64,000 bases of DNA from Diplonema japonicum (taxonomy: Eukaryota; Euglenozoa; Diplonemea; Diplonemida; Diplonemidae): contig OZ025669.1 in NCBI GenBank assembly GCA_964019335.1, positions 600,001 through 664,000 on the forward strand, written 5' to 3'. Below the pieces are notes generated by a model. The model made no database searches. It was not told where the DNA came from and worked only from the letters and a program-made list of their open reading frames with translations. Both the position numbers and the translations under genes were made by a program. This document shows, one piece after another, positions 59,233 to 64,000 of the stretch. Positions within the stretch are counted from its first letter, which is position 1, and every line of letters starts with the position of its first letter.

Positions 59233-59664
59233 TTAGATGGAAGCAATGCGCAGTTCCAGAGAGCAGGTTGGGAGATTAGCGTTGTTGGCACTCTTACAAA
59301 GTGTCCAAAGAGGAGTATTGGCGTTCAGTGGGTACTCTGGTGCTGATTTGAGAGTGACAACCGTCTTGTCGTCAATCAGTGAGCCTACAGTGGCAAGGCC
59401 ATGCAGCCTTTTGTGTTCTCCTGGTGCTGAGTCGTTTCGTGAGATGAACAAATGCACCTTTTTGCAGGCAGGGACTTCGAAATCCAAAGAGTCATGGATA
59501 GATGCCCACCCAAAGGTCTGAGCCATCAAACTGCTGCTGACAGCACCCCCAAGCAGCAGTCCGGTGATTACGTATTTCTTCGGCCACCTCCGAATGGCGT
59601 CAGCATACACTCTGTTGCCTGCCTCTACAACCTTCTCGACGTTCTGAACAGATGCTGCTGGCAT
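59233..59664 (-). CDS. Small membrane-anchored protein, unknown
   Basis: 143 aa. A basic amphipathic stretch (RRWPKKY) precedes one hydrophobic helix (about 32-48, VITGLLLGGAVSSSLMA), and the rest looks like a small beta domain with two Cys near the end. The N-terminal basic and amphipathic character followed by one helix could suit a mitochondrial inner-membrane anchor, but there is no definite targeting signal. The ATG follows a purine-rich spacer, with pyrimidine tracts ending TTTCAG about 50-70 bases upstream. Family unknown. Confidence 0.65.
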   Translation of the reverse strand: MPAASVQNVEKVVEAGNRVYADAIRRWPKKYVITGLLLGGAVSSSLMAQTFGWASIHDSLDFEVPACKKVHLFISRNDSAPGEHKRLHGLATVGSLIDDKTVVTLKSAPEYPLNANTPLWTLCKSANNANLPTCSLELRIASI

Positions 59665-59835
59665 TGTTTTCTTTTTATTTTTCTTTTCTCTTTTTTAATT
59701 CTTTTTTTAGAGTAAGGACCTATGCTGAAATGATGGCTGAAAAGTGAAAATAAACTTGTATAAACAGAAAATCAAAAAATGGCTAATGTATTCTGCGCAC
59801 TGCGCGTGGCAGCTTCACAATTGTAGAAACAATGA

Positions 59836-62800
59836 TCACTTCGCCCGTCCTGGGAGCACCAACGGAGCTTTGCCAGTGGCAAACACAATCTCGCCAATGT
59901 ACGTCCCATAGGGATCTACGTCAAAGGGAATGTTGTCCTTTTTTAACACAGATGTGAACTGTTCCAGTAGCTTGTTGACGCCTATGGACAGATTGTCCTC
60001 ACCAGGGTAGTTGTTGGCATCGCCTGCAATCCCTTGCCTCAGCAGGTCTGTCAGGTAACCCTCTTGGTTCCCGCTGTACTTCAGGGATATCGACTGTCGC
60101 GATGATGCTGCAAAGGTGGCATAGCTGGGTTCCTCGTTGCGAAGCGATATGACATCAAAACACACGGCCGCGTGCCTTCCCAGGTGCGGTGTGGGTCCTA
60201 GCACTAGGTTCTTCAGTTCTTCAACAAGCCAGATGTTGGTTGCATCGAACATAGGGCAGGCATCTTTGGGGACAATGTACATGTGGTCATCGTTGTCCTC
60301 GTGTTCGGGATCGGTGATGGGCACTGCCCACATGGGATCTATTTCTTCTTCTTCTTCTTCTTCCTGCAAGGGCTTTATAGAAGCCCGTCTTGCAATCCTC
60401 ACACTGCTCCTGCGTCTTGCTAATTCTCGTGGACTGGGTTCTGATCTCGAATTAGGTCGAGAGCCTGATCTCTCCAAAGCCTTCATCCTGACTTCGTGTG
60501 ATCTGGTGGTGCTGACAGATTTTCGTTTCTGATTCTTTTGCCGTTTTGCCTCGGCCTCAAGCCTCAAAATGGCCGCCTCACCTGCCTCTTTCCGTGACAG
60601 TTCACATGTTTCCAACATACTCTTTCTCGCAAGATCTTCGTCCTCTATGTGTCCATCACGATTCTTTTCTTCATACATCAAGATGCGTGCTAAGATCTCT
60701 GTTGGCTTCACTGGCTTTGGGAACTTCCCATCCAATCCATATCCATACACGTGCAACATAAGCAGCGCGTCAGGCTCCCTTCGCTGGAGTCTTTCAATGT
60801 AGCTAAGAACAGCCTCTCTCTCAGGAGGGCCTGCTGCTGTGATATAATTCTCACGAAAGACGTGAACGTCAAAACCAACATCAAGTAGTGTTAATTCAAG
60901 TGCGTGAGATGCAGCCACGGCTTTCGCTAACTTTGCCTGGTCGACAGCTATGCCAGTATGGAGTACCGAAGGTACAACGAGGATGGCGATTCTCTTTGCC
61001 TTGGCTGCAGTTTCTGTTGGGAAAGACATCCGCGTGCTGCGACGGTGGCGGCAACGTGCACGCGCAGCTTCTCTTTGAGAAGACAGAACTGTAGCCTTGT
61101 AGCGGTCCAACATGCCGCGTGCACGCTTTTGGATGAGGACAGCTGCCCAGAATGCAGTTTTATCATATAAGGCATTCCCGATTGAGATTAAGGCACGCAA
61201 TGTTTCTTTGCTTGGGTACTTTGCAATTGTCGACAGTATGAAAAGGGTCTGGTGCCCGTTCGAGGTTCCGAACACAGCAGAGCGCACTAGAGATGACGTC
61301 TCCGTTCCCTCAAAACATTCTGTGACTCGATTGCGAGCAGCTGGCGACATTGCACAGCACCTGCGTACAATATGCGGTGCTGACCCCACTGCAAGCAAAC
61401 CATTCAATACACTTTGGACCGTTTTGTTAAGTGCCAGATTTCGCTTTCCGTGTGCATCTAAGGTAACGACGGCGTCTGTCCATGTTAAATGTAGCGGGTC
61501 GAAAGCAGAGCCACCCTTATTTTGCTGGTGCCCTCGCATGTCTATTCCCACGAAGCGCGCATCACCCAGCCGGATGACGATCACTGTATTGCAGCTCTTG
61601 AGGTCGTCTTCCTGCAGTCTGCTGATCATGTCTACAAACAATTTCTTGTAGCTGTCTAGCTTGATGACCTCGAAACAGTCCTCAGGGATCCATGTGTATG
61701 AATCAGCAGCCTCTTTGGGATAGCTAGAACTGAAGGGGGTTGTAACTGTAGGCATCTCTTCAAAGAAGTCGCCGTGGATCACGTCGTACTTTACTTCCTT
61801 GTAGGAGCCCGACTGGTCAGGTTCAGCACCGAAGGCGACACACGCAAACTGCACCTTGTTGTTCACGAACCTCTTCAGCGTAGACTCGGAGATTTGCAGC
61901 TTCTTTGGGACTCCTGTCATCACTGTTTGCATTCTAACTAGCTGCTTATCACAAATCCACTTTGAGACTTTTTTCTTCCCTGTAAAGTAAATGCCACCAT
62001 TCCCAAAACCGGTCACATCGACTGCAATCCGAGCTCCAGGCCCCTCGTTAATCTCCCAGTGAGCACACAACATGGTGTCTCTGCCTGTCCATATTTTAGC
62101 TTCTCTTATGCATCCCTTAAAATACCGCTCAATCACACCTCGGTTGTTGTGTGCCCCGAGGCACACCCACTGGGTGAAGGGGCCGAAAGGGGGCTTGCTT
62201 GACTTGGGGGTAAGGAAGTCCAAGTCACAACTTTTCCTGTCAAACTGGAGCCTAACTTTGTTGAGGTGCACCTCTGAAACTGTCCACTTCAAGCAATGCC
62301 AGTCACCGTCAAAGAGGCTTGGTATCTCCGTAGAACAAGAGTAAGTCTTTCCTGTATTGTCACGTACCCATAGGTTCAGCCTGCAAGGTGTCATCCGCCC
62401 GAAGCTTGAAGAGTTCAGATCAATCCCAAATCCAGCGTGCTTGTGTGTGGAGTCCGTGACACCAATCAGTGTCATCACTTGCTGCGTTGTGGTTGTCCTG
62501 ACCCACACTTGGAAGGTAAACGATGACAGACTGGCCCCTAGCTCCCCTACCTGCCCGATGTTCATATAAGACGAGGTACCATTCAAGCAATACGAGGTGT
62601 CCGGGAACACGTCCTCCTGCTTTTCTAAATCCACAGACTCTGCAGTGCCAGATATTCCCATTACTTCCTTGCATTCCATAGTGTCAAGGGGCCAGTATGC
62701 GATGAGGTTCCCTGGTGCGTCGATCACCTGCAGCTCTGAAATGGCACCGTGAAAGTGATTCTCAAGCAGCGTGTTGCCAGACTTCAGTTCTGCACCGATG

Positions 62801-63987
62801 AAACCTTGCTGCTTCCATTGAGAGAAGTCGCCAGGGTACTCCCCCACACCAATCCTGATAGGCTGCACTTCACCGTCGAACTTAAAGCTCACTGCATGAT
62901 CTGCGATGTTCGTAAAGCACCACTCGATGTGGTGCCACGCCAGGTCAGTTATCTCTACATTAACACATGCTTCGAAGGTTTTATGATCTGAGTCTAAAAC
63001 AGAGATGATCATGGACCCAGGGGAGTGCCCGTAGTCCAAGTCTGTGTCCGCGAGGATCATTAGTCGAGGCGCAGGCCGCTCGCTGTCTGCAATGCACAGT
63101 ATACATTGGGATTTCTCAGTTTTCTCTTGTTTTACCCAAAACTCAATAGAAACACCTCCTGTGATGTATTTTCCCAGATTCTGTATCGAGGGTAGTTTCA
63201 CATGCGACGAGGAACCATTGAAGTGCATGTGTTGCGACGTGCCCTTCCGTCCGTTGCCATGGGCAATCGTCGTTACACCGCTTGCCGTGGGGCGCTGCGT
63301 AGGGGGTGGTGCAAAGGTGGTTGAACGATTTTCTGTCGGTGAGGCGGGTAGGTCGTGCAAGGTAACTCTGGGGCTCTTTTGTGGAGTGGGTGATGGGGTG
63401 TTAGAACCCCTCGTGAGATATATTGTATTCAACATTGCCGGAGATTTCGACATCCGTTTGGATGCCCTGGACGAGGCACGGGACTGTTTCGGGGACACTG
63501 AGGGCAGACTCTTCCGTTGCTGCGACACAGGTGACATGTTGAGAAATGGGTCCTCTCTGGCAGATTCTGATAATGGGGACCTAGGAGACATGAGTTCGGA
63601 CGTAGGGGATCTAGGGGTTATCTCACTAGCGATGGCTGCTTTGCTGGATACGTCTTCAAAGATTTCTTGTGAAGTCTCGATGTGGTCAGCCAGCTTCTTT
63701 AGGATTAAGTCATACAAATGGTGCATTGTGTATGTCTTACCTGTCTCACTAGCCCCGAAAGTCAGCACTGTGACATCCTCACGCGCCTTAAGCCTCTCGG
63801 TGATGTCTGTGACTATTACCTTGCACTTTTCAGTTGTGATACTTTCATCATCTACGAAAGCAGCATCGAAACGTCCTTTCTCACTTCCTGGTTTCGCCTC
63901 CTGCACAGTACCTTTCGTGATCACTACTCCCACTGCATCAGGCTCCTTGACTTGAGTGCCCCCTTTTTGAAGTAATATGGATGGCAT
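59836..63987 (-). CDS. Divergent kinesin-like protein: motor split by LamG domains, with IQ motif and caspase-like domain
   Basis: 1,383 aa, complete: the ATG is preceded by CACAG at the window edge. Residues 35-105 look like the first part of a kinesin motor: FDAAFVDDESI, then the P-loop GASETGKTYTM (G78-T85, GxxxxGKT intact). A Ser/Pro-rich stretch and two laminin-G-like domains follow (about 250-430 and 460-650; GVSIEFWVKQ, FTFQVWVRT). The second part of the motor resumes near 720-950: FVGIDMRGHQ resembles the switch II region LVDLAGSE, LNKTVQSVLNGL resembles INKSLxxLG, and LSTIAKYPSKETLRAL the last motor helix. The NxxSSRSH switch I motif is missing. An IQ motif (AAVLIQKRARGML, about 955) follows, then a caspase-like fold near 1000-1380 whose usual His-Gly and Cys residues are replaced (VYGYGLDG). 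The motor probably cannot hydrolyse ATP normally. Kinesin ancestry is by eye. Confidence 0.65.
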   Translation of the reverse strand: MPSILLQKGGTQVKEPDAVGVVITKGTVQEAKPGSEKGRFDAAFVDDESITTEKCKVIVTDITERLKAREDVTVLTFGASETGKTYTMHHLYDLILKKLADHIETSQEIFEDVSSKAAIASEITPRSPTSELMSPRSPLSESAREDPFLNMSPVSQQRKSLPSVSPKQSRASSRASKRMSKSPAMLNTIYLTRGSNTPSPTPQKSPRVTLHDLPASPTENRSTTFAPPPTQRPTASGVTTIAHGNGRKGTSQHMHFNGSSSHVKLPSIQNLGKYITGGVSIEFWVKQEKTEKSQCILCIADSERPAPRLMILADTDLDYGHSPGSMIISVLDSDHKTFEACVNVEITDLAWHHIEWCFTNIADHAVSFKFDGEVQPIRIGVGEYPGDFSQWKQQGFIGAELKSGNTLLENHFHGAISELQVIDAPGNLIAYWPLDTMECKEVMGISGTAESVDLEKQEDVFPDTSYCLNGTSSYMNIGQVGELGASLSSFTFQVWVRTTTTQQVMTLIGVTDSTHKHAGFGIDLNSSSFGRMTPCRLNLWVRDNTGKTYSCSTEIPSLFDGDWHCLKWTVSEVHLNKVRLQFDRKSCDLDFLTPKSSKPPFGPFTQWVCLGAHNNRGVIERYFKGCIREAKIWTGRDTMLCAHWEINEGPGARIAVDVTGFGNGGIYFTGKKKVSKWICDKQLVRMQTVMTGVPKKLQISESTLKRFVNNKVQFACVAFGAEPDQSGSYKEVKYDVIHGDFFEEMPTVTTPFSSSYPKEAADSYTWIPEDCFEVIKLDSYKKLFVDMISRLQEDDLKSCNTVIVIRLGDARFVGIDMRGHQQNKGGSAFDPLHLTWTDAVVTLDAHGKRNLALNKTVQSVLNGLLAVGSAPHIVRRCCAMSPAARNRVTECFEGTETSSLVRSAVFGTSNGHQTLFILSTIAKYPSKETLRALISIGNALYDKTAFWAAVLIQKRARGMLDRYKATVLSSQREAARARCRHRRSTRMSFPTETAAKAKRIAILVVPSVLHTGIAVDQAKLAKAVAASHALELTLLDVGFDVHVFRENYITAAGPPEREAVLSYIERLQRREPDALLMLHVYGYGLDGKFPKPVKPTEILARILMYEEKNRDGHIEDEDLARKSMLETCELSRKEAGEAAILRLEAEAKRQKNQKRKSVSTTRSHEVRMKALERSGSRPNSRSEPSPRELARRRSSVRIARRASIKPLQEEEEEEEIDPMWAVPITDPEHEDNDDHMYIVPKDACPMFDATNIWLVEELKNLVLGPTPHLGRHAAVCFDVISLRNEEPSYATFAASSRQSISLKYSGNQEGYLTDLLRQGIAGDANNYPGEDNLSIGVNKLLEQFTSVLKKDNIPFDVDPYGTYIGEIVFATGKAPLVLPGRAK

Positions 63988-64000
63988 TTGTGTGCCTGTG

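Noticed and set aside
1-64000. Transposon, CRISPR array or viral insertion
   Set aside because: No terminal repeats, transposase, integrase or spaced direct repeats seen; repeats are homopolymers, microsatellites and the eS25 trio.

Overview
This is eukaryotic nuclear DNA from a flagellated protist, most likely a euglenozoan and probably a diplonemid; the lineage call is inference. All 32 protein genes I can support lie on the minus strand, with no strand switch in 64 kb. Most are separated by only 50-250 bases. Most have a pyrimidine-rich tract and an AG shortly before the first usable ATG, as expected for polycistronic transcription resolved by spliced-leader trans-splicing. Unlike kinetoplastids, several genes carry very short GT-AG cis-introns (34-101 nt). 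TAA, TAG and TGA all act as stops. A flagellar dynein light chain confirms a ciliate or flagellate cell plan.

Layout in coordinates (transcription runs right to left). 1-9 kb is gene-sparse and full of A/T and G/C homopolymers. It holds a dCTPase-like gene, a four-finger RanBP2-type zinc-finger gene, two small genes and a CCCH zinc-finger gene. 9-23 kb is compact: the p28 dynein light chain, a coiled-coil protein, an adenylyl cyclase, a RING/EF-hand/RanBP2/FYVE protein, a kelch protein, a small unknown, an ITFG2-like protein, a secretory class I haem peroxidase and a PAP2-like membrane protein. 23.4-25.1 kb is a homopolymer-rich gap. 25.1-32.2 kb is one 2,372-residue Cys-rich surface protein. 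32.3-33.6 kb holds three tandem copies of ribosomal protein eS25. 33.9-36.8 kb holds two unknown proteins. 37.1-49.8 kb is a 4,222-residue intronless HECT ubiquitin ligase. 49.9-64 kb holds PDK1, a small membrane protein, a TPR/charged-helix protein, a B-box protein with an ART-like domain, an SH3-like/coiled-coil protein, two small unknowns and a divergent kinesin-like protein whose motor is split by two laminin-G-like domains.

The genes do not form one pathway, as expected for euglenozoan arrays. Recurring themes are signalling (PDK1, ITFG2, adenylyl cyclase, FYVE), ubiquitin (HECT, RING, B-box) and laminin-G-like folds in three unrelated proteins. The best leads are the split kinesin with a caspase-like tail, the apparently inactive ART domain joined to a B-box, the micro-introns (down to a possible 30 nt), and the eS25 triplet, whose outer copies have been homogenised, intron included.

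All boundaries were read by eye. Starts were moved to the first ATG after a pyrimidine tract plus AG. No database or structure search was possible.
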